From the NCBI GenBank assembly GCA_964383365.1, contig CAYLHF010000025.1, forward strand, positions 1 to 41,484: DNA of 41,484 nt. The letters are read 5' to 3'. A program made the translations under genes and the position numbers. Positions 17,089 through 26,159 of this stretch are shown here, one piece after another (the first letter of the stretch is position 1; the number at the start of each line of letters is the position of its first letter). This stretch comes from CAYLHF01 sp964383365 (GTDB lineage Bacteria; Bacteroidota; Rhodothermia; Rhodothermales; UBA10348). The notes beneath the pieces are model-generated. The model was not told the origin of the DNA. It saw only the letters and a list, made by a program, of their open reading frames with translations, and ran no database searches.

Positions 17089-19878
17089 GCGGGTAATCGT
17101 CCTGCTGCGGACACTACGTTTATCCCCTGCAGTCTGCACAATTCTTGCTATGTACGTTCCGGGCGAGACAGACACACCCGAATCAGTGTGACCATCCCAA
17201 AGAATTTCGTTTGCCCCCGGAACGACCTCGCGAACGCGAAAATGTCGCACGCGTCTTCCGATGGCGTCGTAAATCTCGATACCGATCACCCCTGGTCGGG
17301 AAATGAAAACCTCGAAGGTGATTCGATCCGAGAATGGATTGGGATACACTGATTTCAGTTCCAGCAGAACGGGAACAATCGGGTCAGATTCTGTGGCCGT
17401 GACCTCGGAGAGATCACCCAGCGGAAAGACGAATGTGCCCCGGCCGAACGTACCGGCGATGAGAATACGTTGCAGGGGTTCGATCACCAGATCCGTAATC
17501 GTGACAAGCGGAAGTCCGGGATTAAAGGGAGCCCAGTGTGCACCGTCATCCAGGCTAAGGAAAGCGCCGATATCACTTCCGAGGAAGAGCGTCGATGGAT
17601 TCATCGGATCCACGACAATCGTATTGATCGGCAGATCGGGAAGCCCTGTGGAAATGTCCGTCCAATCCGAGCCCCCATCCTTCGAACGGAATACATGCGG
17701 CTCGGCATCTTTAAACAACAGGCCGGAGAAGGTAATGTAGACGTGGAGGGGATCGATCGGAGATACTTCGATGTCCGTGACGGCTCTGAGCGGCAAACCT
17801 CCCGAGATATTCGTCCATGAGACCCCGAAATCGGTCGACCTCCAGACATTGCCATCATCCGTGCCCGTGTAAATGACATCGGAGTTGCTCGGCGCGAGGG
17901 CTATTGTACTGATCGTTCCGATCTTTTCGTAGCCCAGCCCGCGCGACATGTCGTCGCTGATCGCCGTCCAAGGAGCTCCCGTCCTGACTCTATCCAGAGA
18001 GCGAAATAGTCGATTGGTTCCGTAATAGAACACGTCCGGATCCAGTGGATCGATGGCAAACGGGGTATTCCAGTTTCTTGGATCCGATTCCGGTATTCCC
18101 GTTCCGGGATCTGAAATCAGAATGGGGAACGGGGTTCCGGCCAATCCATCCATCCTGAACAGTTTCCCCTGCGCAACGATCCCGAAGAGCGAATTGGGGT
18201 CCGTCGGATCGACGGCTACCGTCATGCCATCACCGCTGTTCGGTATCTGTCGCCAGTCGTCTGCGAATCCGGATCTGGTGAATACTATTCCCTGATCCTG
18301 GGCTCCTGCGTATATCCTCTCGGGATTGTTTGGATCGAATGTCACGCGGTACAACTGGGTGACCGGTATCGGCGCCAGTTCCACCCAGGTGGACCCACCG
18401 TCGTGGCTCACGGCCACACCACCGTCATTTCCGTCATAGATGGTGTTCGGGTCGCCCGGGTCGAACGCCAGGGCGTGATGGTCGACGTGAGATCCCTTCT
18501 TGTGGACCCAGAGATTTCCCCCGTCCGTCGAATGAACAACCTGTACGTCGAGCACAAACACGTTGTCCGGGTCCAGCGGATGGACACGGATCTGACCGAA
18601 GTACCAGCTGAAATTGAACAACAGGGGATGGGGAGACTGACCGATGTTGGCCTTTCGTTCCATGGCCCGCGTTGGATCGGCGTCCTGCCATGACTCGCCC
18701 CCGTCATCGGACCGAAAAATGCCCAGGTAGCCCGATCCGTCCGAAAAGAACGCATAGACGGTAAGGGGAGAAGCCGGGCTTACCGTAATGCCGACCCGCC
18801 CCATTCGCGCGCGGCCATTTGAGTCAAGCAGTGTATCCGGGTCGGGGAGTCCCCGGTCCGGCCCCAGTTTCTCCCACGTGTCACCGCCGTCCATCGATCT
18901 ATATACGCCGCTTCCTCTTCCGTACAGAGCGGAGCCTGTGACCCGCCTGACCCGTTGCCACGCCCCGGCATAGAGTACATCGGGAGCACCCGGACGCATG
19001 GCGATATCCACGACACCCGTCGAGTCGTTAATGGACAGAACATGATCCCAAGAAAGACCTCCGTCGGAGCTCCTGTAGATGCCTCTGTCCGCGTCCGGTC
19101 CGAAGTACGAACCTATCGCGGCCACGAAAACGGTATTCGGATCCTGCGGATGGACGATGATTCGTCCGATACTGGTCGTTCGTTCCAGACCGAGCGATTG
19201 CCATGTGGCACCGCGATCGTCGCTCCTGAATACACCGGATCCAGCATAATTATTTATAGATCCATTCGGTTCGCCGGACCCTACGTACAGAATATCCGGG
19301 TTGGAGGGCGCGAGGGCGATGTCTCCGATACTCAGGACCGGTTGTGCATCGAAGATGGGTGTCCATGAAGTGCCTGCCGTCTCGGAGACGAACACGCCTC
19401 CGGTTGCGGCCGCGGCATAGATCCGGTTGGTGTTGCGGGGATCAATGGCCAGATCGACGATGCGTCCGCTGATATTGAGCGGGCCTGTTGACCGCCATTC
19501 GGCCGCATCGGTTTTCGCAGCGACATCACGCCCTCGCGTCAGTGTTTCAATCTTCTCGAACGCCCGGCGGTATACCGTCTTGTCAGCTTCAAAGTACGGG
19601 AAGGTTCGTTCCAACCAGCCGTCCTCACTTGGGCGCTTAACGTCGGGAAATGGCCCGTCCCCACGAGTAGTGGCGACCGTGCCGAAAACACCGTCGGCAT
19701 CGGTACTGAGTCCCCGGTCACCGACGATATGTGCCGGGTTCCGGTAGCCGTCACCGACGATGACCGCCAGACCAAACCCCAGACCGATTAAAACCGAAAG
19801 GGCTTGCCACCACCACTTGCGGTGACCGCCGTGTCTATGGTCTCTCCGGGCGGAAATCCTGTTCGAAAGCAGCGTCAT
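17080..19878 (-). CDS. BNR/VPS10-type beta-propeller protein with T9SS sorting domain
   Basis: A 932-residue exported protein. Residues about 20-42 (WWWQALSVLIGLGFGLAVIVG) are a signal or anchor segment. Residues about 110-830 consist of sortilin/BNR-like repeats of the type GVFRSDDRGATWQSL, GIYRSSDGGLSWDHV, HDGGSTWVEL, DDGAHWAPF with intervening NPD-x-(I/V)-(Y/F)-VG(S/T) strands, predicting one or two large propellers. The last ~85 residues form a T9SS type-A domain: SVYPNPFSDRITFEV, IYDAIGRRV, GTYIARI. The protein is probably secreted to the surface by the gliding/T9SS route. No catalytic residues could be assigned; propellers of this kind bind or hydrolyse glycans or proteins. Confidence 0.85.
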   Translation of the reverse strand: MTLLSNRISARRDHRHGGHRKWWWQALSVLIGLGFGLAVIVGDGYRNPAHIVGDRGLSTDADGVFGTVATTRGDGPFPDVKRPSEDGWLERTFPYFEADKTVYRRAFEKIETLTRGRDVAAKTDAAEWRSTGPLNISGRIVDLAIDPRNTNRIYAAAATGGVFVSETAGTSWTPIFDAQPVLSIGDIALAPSNPDILYVGSGEPNGSINNYAGSGVFRSDDRGATWQSLGLERTTSIGRIIVHPQDPNTVFVAAIGSYFGPDADRGIYRSSDGGLSWDHVLSINDSTGVVDIAMRPGAPDVLYAGAWQRVRRVTGSALYGRGSGVYRSMDGGDTWEKLGPDRGLPDPDTLLDSNGRARMGRVGITVSPASPLTVYAFFSDGSGYLGIFRSDDGGESWQDADPTRAMERKANIGQSPHPLLFNFSWYFGQIRVHPLDPDNVFVLDVQVVHSTDGGNLWVHKKGSHVDHHALAFDPGDPNTIYDGNDGGVAVSHDGGSTWVELAPIPVTQLYRVTFDPNNPERIYAGAQDQGIVFTRSGFADDWRQIPNSGDGMTVAVDPTDPNSLFGIVAQGKLFRMDGLAGTPFPILISDPGTGIPESDPRNWNTPFAIDPLDPDVFYYGTNRLFRSLDRVRTGAPWTAISDDMSRGLGYEKIGTISTIALAPSNSDVIYTGTDDGNVWRSTDFGVSWTNISGGLPLRAVTDIEVSPIDPLHVYITFSGLLFKDAEPHVFRSKDGGSDWTDISTGLPDLPINTIVVDPMNPSTLFLGSDIGAFLSLDDGAHWAPFNPGLPLVTITDLVIEPLQRILIAGTFGRGTFVFPLGDLSEVTATESDPIVPVLLELKSVYPNPFSDRITFEVFISRPGVIGIEIYDAIGRRVRHFRVREVVPGANEILWDGHTDSGVSVSPGTYIARIVQTAGDKRSVRSRTITRVR

Positions 19879-20173
19879 TATTGCTGGGAAAAGTGACCGG
19901 CACGATTAAAGGCTCAACAAAGTGACGGATACGTGGTGACGTTCGGGTACAAGTCGTCTTTTATTGCCCGGAATCAGTCATTCACAGTCCACGGAAAGTA
20001 TAGAATCTGGAGATTTGGCAAAAAGTCCAATTTGTACGCCCCCATCTTTGACCAATTATAGGCTTTGAACCCGTCGCTGTATACCTTCCGCAGCAAATCG
20101 TCCGCGATCATTAACCATTCTTCCATCCGTCTGTACGAACGTCCGGCCCCGGTTCATGCACGGAAGAAATGAC

Positions 20174-20800
20174 ATGCAGAAATTGACTGTAGAAAATGTC
20201 GGGAAACGCTTCGGCGGAAGGGTCCTCTTTCGGCGCATGTCATTCGAGGCTGTTCCGGGCAGACGGCTGGCGATAACGGGCTCCAATGGATCGGGGAAAT
20301 CGACACTCGTGAGGATTCTGGCGGGCGTTCTGGCACCCACACGCGGCTCAGTTCAGCTTCACATTGACGGCAAGGTTATCCCGAAAGAACTGCGGGCGTT
20401 GCACGTCGGCCTGGTTGCTCCGTATCTGAACGTCTATGAGGGCTTTTCACCTGCCGAAAACCTTCGATTTATAGCACGCGCACGTGGCCTACGGAACTAC
20501 CAGGATAGAATAAATGATATTCTTGAGCGTGTTTCGCTCGCCGATCGTGCGGATGATCCGGTGTCTACTTTTTCTTCGGGAATGAGGCAACGTGTTCGTT
20601 TTGCAACGGCCATCTTCTCCGATCCATCGGTACTGGTACTGGACGAACCGACGGCAAATCTGGATGAATCGGGTATCGAAATGGTCGGGAATCTGGTTCA
20701 GGGTGCTATGGATTCGAGGAAGATTGTGGTGATCGCCACGAATGATAGAGCGGAAGCTGAAGCGTGCGAAGACAACGTCTCTGTGGAAGACTTCAGGTAG
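20174..20800 (+). CDS. ABC transporter ATP-binding protein, CcmA-like
   Basis: A 208-residue ATPase subunit with Walker A GSNGSGKST near residue 36, signature SSGMRQRV near 135 and Walker B VLVLDEPTANLD near 155. The start at 20174 is preferred over 20156 because GGAAGA lies 6-12 nt upstream and the protein then begins at the conserved MQKLTVENVGKRFGG. Short length and simple VENVGKRFGGRVLFRRMSFEA start resemble CcmA, the ATPase of the heme/cytochrome c maturation exporter, but no ccmB or other permease gene follows; the next gene is convergent. It is thus an orphan ATPase with an unassigned partner. Confidence 0.72.
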   Translation: MQKLTVENVGKRFGGRVLFRRMSFEAVPGRRLAITGSNGSGKSTLVRILAGVLAPTRGSVQLHIDGKVIPKELRALHVGLVAPYLNVYEGFSPAENLRFIARARGLRNYQDRINDILERVSLADRADDPVSTFSSGMRQRVRFATAIFSDPSVLVLDEPTANLDESGIEMVGNLVQGAMDSRKIVVIATNDRAEAEACEDNVSVEDFR

Positions 20801-20812
20801 GAAATCAGCACA

Positions 20813-21493
20813 TTATGCAGGCGTAATCGCAATCGCCGCAGGTGTACAGTCCACGTGATGTGTCTCTTGCAATGCAGCGATCACCGACAGGAGTGTCGCG
20901 CCCGTCGTGATCACGTCGTCGACGACCATGATATGTCCCGACATCGGGGCTGATTTCGTAACGCATGCAAACGCCCCGCTCAAATTGTGTGTGCGCGCCT
21001 CTCTTCCGAGACCGGATTGACGTCTGGTCGCCCTGGTCCGTATGATCGATCCGTTGTCGACAGGAATATTCAGGACTTCAGACATACCACGTGCGATTGC
21101 ATCGGCCTGATTGAACATACGCTCCCGTTGGCGGAGCCTGTGGAGCGGAACCGGAATGAGGAGAGCGGGACGAGGCTGGCCCGCGCCATGCGCAGCATAA
21201 TGTTCTCCCAGAAGCCGTCCCAATTGAATTCCAAGCTCTCTGCGCCCTCCGTATTTGACCGCATGATGGAGGGCCCGAACCGGATTACCAGCCTCGTACC
21301 TCCACAGAACAATCGGGTCGTGAATCCGCGACGGTAACCGCTCCTTTGGGAACCAGGTCTCGCCGTCCGCGGGTTCGAGGCTTCTGAAACATAATTCGCA
21401 CAGGTGTAGCGAAGCGATCGTAGCCCGATGTCCACACCCGAGGCATCGATCCGGAAGTAGAAAATCAGAGACGCCCCGCAGTTCGCGATCCAG
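20813..21493 (-). CDS. comF: ComF-family phosphoribosyltransferase with non-standard start
   Basis: The core contains the PRTase loop MVVDDVITTGAT and the ComF stretch LIPVPLHRLRQRERMFNQAD. Upstream in the same frame the zinc-finger part is intact: LLPDRCLGCG, then HLCELCFRSLEP, then WRYEAGNPVRALHHAVKYGG. Yet no ATG, GTG or TTG lies in frame upstream of TTG at 21223, up to the TAA at 21569-21571. A TTG start would delete the zinc finger. A CTG at 21493 (GGGG 2 nt upstream) or ATT at 21505 would give about 226-230 aa, the normal ComF length. A strong GGAGG lies near 21553-21557. ComF proteins act in DNA uptake and replication-fork repair. Confidence 0.8.
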   Translation of the reverse strand: MDRELRGVSDFLLPDRCLGCGHRATIASLHLCELCFRSLEPADGETWFPKERLPSRIHDPIVLWRYEAGNPVRALHHAVKYGGRRELGIQLGRLLGEHYAAHGAGQPRPALLIPVPLHRLRQRERMFNQADAIARGMSEVLNIPVDNGSIIRTRATRRQSGLGREARTHNLSGAFACVTKSAPMSGHIMVVDDVITTGATLLSVIAALQETHHVDCTPAAIAITPA

Positions 21494-21604
21494 TGCCCCG
21501 TGAATCGTGAGAGCGAACCGGCGAACGGTATCGACTCGGCTCTTCGATACTCCTCCGTGAGGTTCCAGTTAATTGCCCTCGATGAATTCAGAATTATGTA
21601 TACG

Positions 21605-21636
21605 TTGGCACACGAATCCATCTAATGTTGTATAAT
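21605..21636 (+). promoter_or_regulatory. Candidate promoter for the small-protein/DUF3524 operon
   Basis: A perfect TATAAT box lies at 21631-21636 in an otherwise gene-free 228-nt interval. The best -35 (TTGGCA, 21605-21610) is 20 bp away, too far for an ideal promoter. Position upstream of the next three + strand genes supports it. Confidence 0.35.
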
Positions 21637-21721
21637 GATCGTGCCTTTTCCATAAGAGGAAGGGGTGGACCAAAACGTAACGAGCAGGGCGGCATAGAGC
21701 ACGATGAGAAGGCGAAAAGGG

Positions 21722-21937
21722 ATGTTGATTAAGAACACCAATGTGAATTCAGTCGAGATCGACATGAGTTCGCGATCTATTCGTCTTGATCCCGGCGATG
21801 AAGAATTACTCACCGCCGAGGAGGTGTTGGATCCCGCGCTTCGAGCAAAGCTGCAGATTCGGGCGGTGTCCATCGTGCGACCCGCCACAGACGAAGAGGA
21901 GGGTATACCCCAGCCGGACGAAAGCCTCAACGACTGA
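21722..21937 (+). CDS. Small acidic protein of unknown function
   Basis: A 71-residue protein if started at 21722, where GAGAAGG lies about 9 nt upstream; the ATG at 21704 would add six basic residues. The sequence (NVNSVEIDMSSRSIRLDPGDEELLTAEEVLDP...LQIRAVSIVRP) suggests a short beta-rich domain with an acidic tail. I do not recognise a family. It lies 39 nt before the DUF3524 gene on the same strand and is probably cotranscribed with it. Confidence 0.6.
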   Translation: MLIKNTNVNSVEIDMSSRSIRLDPGDEELLTAEEVLDPALRAKLQIRAVSIVRPATDEEEGIPQPDESLND

Positions 21938-21976
21938 TCGGTCTCTCTGGCACCGGGCCCGGTCCGATCGTCCGAT

Positions 21977-23155
21977 ATGAACAATATGAAAGTTCTCGCA
22001 CTCGAACCTTGGTACGGCGGCTCCCACAAATCCTTCCTCGATGCCCTCGTTGCCCATAGTCGGCATGACTATGAGTGTCTCACGATGGCCGATCGATTCT
22101 GGAAATGGAGAATGCACGGCGGTGCCGTGACGCTATCGAGAAAAACGGAGCAACTCGTCAGGAAGGGATATCAACCGGACGTGATTTTCGCTACTGACAT
22201 GGTCAACGTGTCGGCCTTCCTCGCCCTGACAAGGCATCTTCTCGCGCCCGTCCCGGTCGTTCTCTACATGCACGAGAATCAGCTGACCTATCCGCTGCCG
22301 GAAGACAAAGAGAGAGACTTTACGTATGCGTATATAAATTACCTTGCCTGTCTCTCTTCGGACCGAATCGTTTTTAACTCCGTTTTTCATTTCAACCAGT
22401 TCATGGAGGCCTTACCCGGTCTTCTCCGAATGTTTCCGGACTACACGCATCTGAACACGGTCCGAAAGATTCGTGACCGGTGTTCGGTACTTCACCTGGG
22501 CATGAAGCTCCGTGAGCACGATCGCTACGCGGCCGCATATGAGCCACACGCGTGGGGACCGGCGATGAAGCCGCCGATAGTACTCTGGAATCAGAGGTGG
22601 GAATATGACAAGAATCCCGAGGCATTCTTCCGCCTCATGAATCGGCTCGATGACGCCGGTCACACGTTTCGACTCATCCTCGCCGGTGAGCATTTCGAGG
22701 AACAACCGCGTGAATTCGATCGGGCCTTCGAGCGTTATGCTGATCGAATCTTGCACTACGGGTACGCAGAGGATTTCGCAGAATACAGCCGGCTCTTGCA
22801 CCGCGCAGATCTGGTCATCTCGACCTCGGTCCATGAGTTTTTCGGAATATCCATTCAGGAAGCAATCTACTGCGGGTGCCATCCGCTCCTACCCAACCGG
22901 TTATCGTATCCGGAATTGATACCCGAATCACTCCATAGACCGTTGCTGCATGCTCCGGTTCTCTACGAGGATGACGAAGATCTCTTTCAAATCATGGCCC
23001 GTATTCTGAAGGGTGAGGAGCGTCCTCTCCCGGTCGCTACGCTCAGAAGTATCTCGGACCACCTGGAGTGGGGACAACAGGTTCGATTGTATGATGATTT
23101 GCTCGAATCCGCGGCCACGGAATCCAGACGCTCAATTATAACCGAACACTCGTGA
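21977..23155 (+). CDS. DUF3524 glycosyltransferase, tRNA-queuosine alpha-mannosyltransferase-like
   Basis: A 392-residue cytosolic GT-B enzyme. The DUF3524 N-half is clear: LALEPWYGGSHKSFLD, VLYMHENQLTYP, RIVFNSVFHFNQF. The C-half follows with LWNQRWEYDKNPEAFF and the donor-binding VHEFFGISIQEAIYCGCHPLLPNRLSYPELIP. This family includes animal GTDC1, identified as the queuosine-tRNA mannosyltransferase (QTMAN). Whether this bacterial member mannosylates queuosine in tRNA-Asp is inference. The start may be ATG 21977 or 21986. Its stop overlaps the next gene's GTG by 4 nt. Confidence 0.88.
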   Translation: MNNMKVLALEPWYGGSHKSFLDALVAHSRHDYECLTMADRFWKWRMHGGAVTLSRKTEQLVRKGYQPDVIFATDMVNVSAFLALTRHLLAPVPVVLYMHENQLTYPLPEDKERDFTYAYINYLACLSSDRIVFNSVFHFNQFMEALPGLLRMFPDYTHLNTVRKIRDRCSVLHLGMKLREHDRYAAAYEPHAWGPAMKPPIVLWNQRWEYDKNPEAFFRLMNRLDDAGHTFRLILAGEHFEEQPREFDRAFERYADRILHYGYAEDFAEYSRLLHRADLVISTSVHEFFGISIQEAIYCGCHPLLPNRLSYPELIPESLHRPLLHAPVLYEDDEDLFQIMARILKGEERPLPVATLRSISDHLEWGQQVRLYDDLLESAATESRRSIITEHS

Positions 23156-26151
23156 AGATATTTGCAGCGACCGCTCGATCGGTGGCCCTGAACATCCTAT
23201 TACTGCTTGCTTTCCTTATGGGCGGACCAGAGGCGGCCGCACAGCGATTCGACGAAGTCACCAGCCTTCTCGGTGACGTATCAATCGATGTGCCCCGACG
23301 GGTGTCGGGAGCGAGTTCCGTCGATGTCAACAACGATGGGCTCATCGACATCTACCGCTATCGAAAATTATATGTTCAACAACCGGACGGCCGGTTTCAG
23401 GATCGACTCACCTCGTCGGGTATCAGCGATGTACTGGGCACTACTCAGGGTGCTATCTGGGGAGATTACGACAATGATGGATTCCTCGATGTCTTCGTCC
23501 CCAATACGGATCAGGAGTCAGAACTCTATCACAATCAGAGGACCGGTTTTTTCAGAAGATCGAATGGAGTCACCGGGGTATCTATTCCGACCGGTGGCGT
23601 AGGAGCGATCTTTGGGGACTTCGACCTGGACGGTCTACTCGATCTGTTCACTGCCCGGACGAGCGGAAACAACAGTCTGCTTCTGGGTCGCGAAAGCCAT
23701 GTCTTTCGCGACCGAACTCCGGTTGCGAATATCGGAGGGTTACCAGAACCGTGTGGAATTGCTGTCTCGGACGTCGATCACAACGGACTACCGGACATTT
23801 ATACGTCGTCTTGCAACACCGCATTTGGCTCCCGGACGGATCATCTACTGACAAATCAAGGATCCGGAATCTTCCGGGACAGCCAGAGTATCTCACCTGG
23901 AGCGAACGGGGCGATAACCCGCGCCTCGGTGTTCGCAGACTTCAACCGGGATGGATGGGAAGACCTCTACGTGGGAAATAATTTTCCGGAGCCACCCCAG
24001 GAAGGAGACACCGGACTAAATCGATTGTATCTGAATAATGGTGGCGTATTAAGCCTGAGTCAGCATATCGGGGAAGGACGTGGCGGAGCCCTGGATCAGA
24101 CCTGGGCTCTGGCCGCTGCAGATTTCGATAACGACGGTTGGGTCGATATCTATATATCGAACCGGGATACCGAGGACGGCGGCCCGGGAGTCCATCAGCT
24201 GCTGCACAATAACGGTGACGGAACGTTTACCGATGTTTTTTTCCAGGCATTTGGTATTTCGGATGTACCACCCGCGGCGGCCGTAACGGTCGCCGACTTC
24301 AACTCCGACGGGTGGGTGGATCTATTCTGGGCCAGCACCGAAGGAGATCGTCTCTTCTATAATCGCGGCGGTCAGAATCACTGGCTGGACATCTCGTTGA
24401 CCGGCAAAGACTCGAACAAAAACGGGATCGGTGCCCGGGTCATCGTCTCGGATGGAAGTGGAGTACAGGAGTCCCAGATTCGTACGGGTGATGCGGTGGC
24501 ATCCCAGAACATGAACAATGCGGCCCACTTCGGGCTGGGATCCGTTACATCGGGGATTGATGTGACGGTCATCTGGCCCGTGGGTGGAGTCGTAGAAATG
24601 ATCGAGAATGTATCGGCCGATCAGTCCATCCGGATTGTGGAGGGGTTGGGTAGGAATGACGAACCCGTTGCTACAACGCTCTCAGCTCCGCAGGCCGGAC
24701 AGCGGATCGATCTGTCAGACGGTCCGATCACGTTCGAGTGGAATCCCGTATCAGATCGAGATGGGGATACTATCTCCTATAACCTGTACCTCACCGGTCC
24801 TGGCGTAGACACGGTCTTTGTCGGCCTGGCTCAGCCTACATTCACGGTTTCGCCTGATTTCTTAAGTCAGCGACAGAATTATTCCTGGACCGTCGCGGCA
24901 ACGGACGGCCACACCGTCAGGTCAAGTTCCGAGGTGAGGTCGTTCCGATTCGGTGGTACGACGGTTGCAGAACCCGTTCGGATGAATTACGTGCTGGCCG
25001 GTATTCACTCCGGGTCGGTCTCGTTCGGGGATTATGACGGTGATTCAGATCCGGATCTACTCGTTGTCGGCAGCTCGGGCAGGGCACCGGTTGCTAAAGT
25101 CTATCAGGCGGTCGATACACTGTTTACCGAGACCGAATTTGACATTCCATTCCCGATTTACCGGGATACGCAGGCGATTCTTAAGAAAGTGGATGATGCC
25201 CTTGCCGAATGGACCGATTATGATGGCGATGGAGATCTTGACATTCTTCTGGCAGGGAAGTTCGAAGCGGATGGTCAGGCCCGGCTCGTCACAGAGATAT
25301 ACGAGAATATCGACCTCGTATTTACACAGAATTTTGGTATCCAACTTCCGGGTGTGATCAGTGGAGCCGCCGACTGGGGAGATTACGATGGCGACGGAGA
25401 TCTGGATCTCGCATTGACCGGTGGAACGGAGATGGAATCGCCCTATGCGCCAATTTCGAAAATATTCAGAAATGACGGCGGGACCTTCACCGATATCGGC
25501 GCACCACTTACACGTTCGATATTCGGGGATGTTGACTGGGGTGATATCGACGGTGACGGTGATCTGGACCTGGTTGTTTCCGGCCAATCCGCGCCCGGTC
25601 GGTTTGAAACCCACGCGTACGTAAATGACGGATCAGGCAATTTTACGGCATCCTCCATCGCATTTCCCGGCCTGGCGTTTGGATCCGTTTCATTTGGAGA
25701 TATGGACCACGATGGGGACGAGGACCTGCTTCTCACGGGCGGTACCGTCGCACCAGATCTCGTTCGCGGGGCTATTTATATATATAGAAATGATTCCCCG
25801 GGACTTGTCAGCCTGAATGCAGGTCGCGACATCGTCGGAACTGCTTTCGGAAAGGCCGATTGGCTGGATTACGACGGAGATGGAGATCTCGATATCCTTG
25901 TGACCGGAGCGCCTGATCCCCTGGGAGAACGTTCTGCCTGGGTCTATAGAAATGAAGAGTCCATTCGGTTCGCGGAAGAGTTCAAGTTGAGCGGGTTACT
26001 GTTCAGCGACATCAGTTTCGCCGACTTCTTCTCGGACGGGGACCTCGATTTCGTTGTGGGAGGTCTCGATGCGGCCGGAGTTCCGTCTGTCTTTTTCTTT
26101 GCAAATATGCTTCGCCCCGAACAGATTCCAACTGCTCTCAGCCCGCGTTGA
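23152..26151 (+). CDS. Secreted FG-GAP / ASPIC-UnbV protein
   Basis: A 999-residue protein starting at GTG (23152), coupled to the previous gene by a GTGA overlap. Residues 1-30 (NILLLLAFLMGGPEAAAQ) are a signal peptide. Residues about 50-400 are FG-GAP/VCBS repeats with calcium loops such as DYDNDGFLDVF and DVDHNGLPDIY. About 409-495 is an ASPIC/UnbV domain (NHWLDISLTGKDSNKNGIGARV...HFGLG). About 510-605 is a fibronectin-III-like strand domain (FEWNPVSDRDGDTISYNLYL). About 615-990 is a second FG-GAP propeller (DYDGDGDLDILL repeated). No T9SS sorting domain is seen at the end. Probably a surface or periplasmic binding protein. Confidence 0.87.
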   Translation: MKIFAATARSVALNILLLLAFLMGGPEAAAQRFDEVTSLLGDVSIDVPRRVSGASSVDVNNDGLIDIYRYRKLYVQQPDGRFQDRLTSSGISDVLGTTQGAIWGDYDNDGFLDVFVPNTDQESELYHNQRTGFFRRSNGVTGVSIPTGGVGAIFGDFDLDGLLDLFTARTSGNNSLLLGRESHVFRDRTPVANIGGLPEPCGIAVSDVDHNGLPDIYTSSCNTAFGSRTDHLLTNQGSGIFRDSQSISPGANGAITRASVFADFNRDGWEDLYVGNNFPEPPQEGDTGLNRLYLNNGGVLSLSQHIGEGRGGALDQTWALAAADFDNDGWVDIYISNRDTEDGGPGVHQLLHNNGDGTFTDVFFQAFGISDVPPAAAVTVADFNSDGWVDLFWASTEGDRLFYNRGGQNHWLDISLTGKDSNKNGIGARVIVSDGSGVQESQIRTGDAVASQNMNNAAHFGLGSVTSGIDVTVIWPVGGVVEMIENVSADQSIRIVEGLGRNDEPVATTLSAPQAGQRIDLSDGPITFEWNPVSDRDGDTISYNLYLTGPGVDTVFVGLAQPTFTVSPDFLSQRQNYSWTVAATDGHTVRSSSEVRSFRFGGTTVAEPVRMNYVLAGIHSGSVSFGDYDGDSDPDLLVVGSSGRAPVAKVYQAVDTLFTETEFDIPFPIYRDTQAILKKVDDALAEWTDYDGDGDLDILLAGKFEADGQARLVTEIYENIDLVFTQNFGIQLPGVISGAADWGDYDGDGDLDLALTGGTEMESPYAPISKIFRNDGGTFTDIGAPLTRSIFGDVDWGDIDGDGDLDLVVSGQSAPGRFETHAYVNDGSGNFTASSIAFPGLAFGSVSFGDMDHDGDEDLLLTGGTVAPDLVRGAIYIYRNDSPGLVSLNAGRDIVGTAFGKADWLDYDGDGDLDILVTGAPDPLGERSAWVYRNEESIRFAEEFKLSGLLFSDISFADFFSDGDLDFVVGGLDAAGVPSVFFFANMLRPEQIPTALSPR

Positions 26152-26159
26152 ACGATCGA

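Noticed and set aside
16811..17191. Plus-strand frame with TVPGPS repeats as a secreted repeat protein
   Set aside because: It is the reverse side of the 21-bp array at the end of the T9SS gene, with no start signal.
20048..20085. Promoter boxes TTGACC/TATACC before the ABC ATPase gene
   Set aside because: Spacing does not fit any usual promoter class.
21070..21621. 183-codon minus frame with an ATG over the comF N-terminus
   Set aside because: Its product has no family features, while the ComF zinc finger lies in the other frame.
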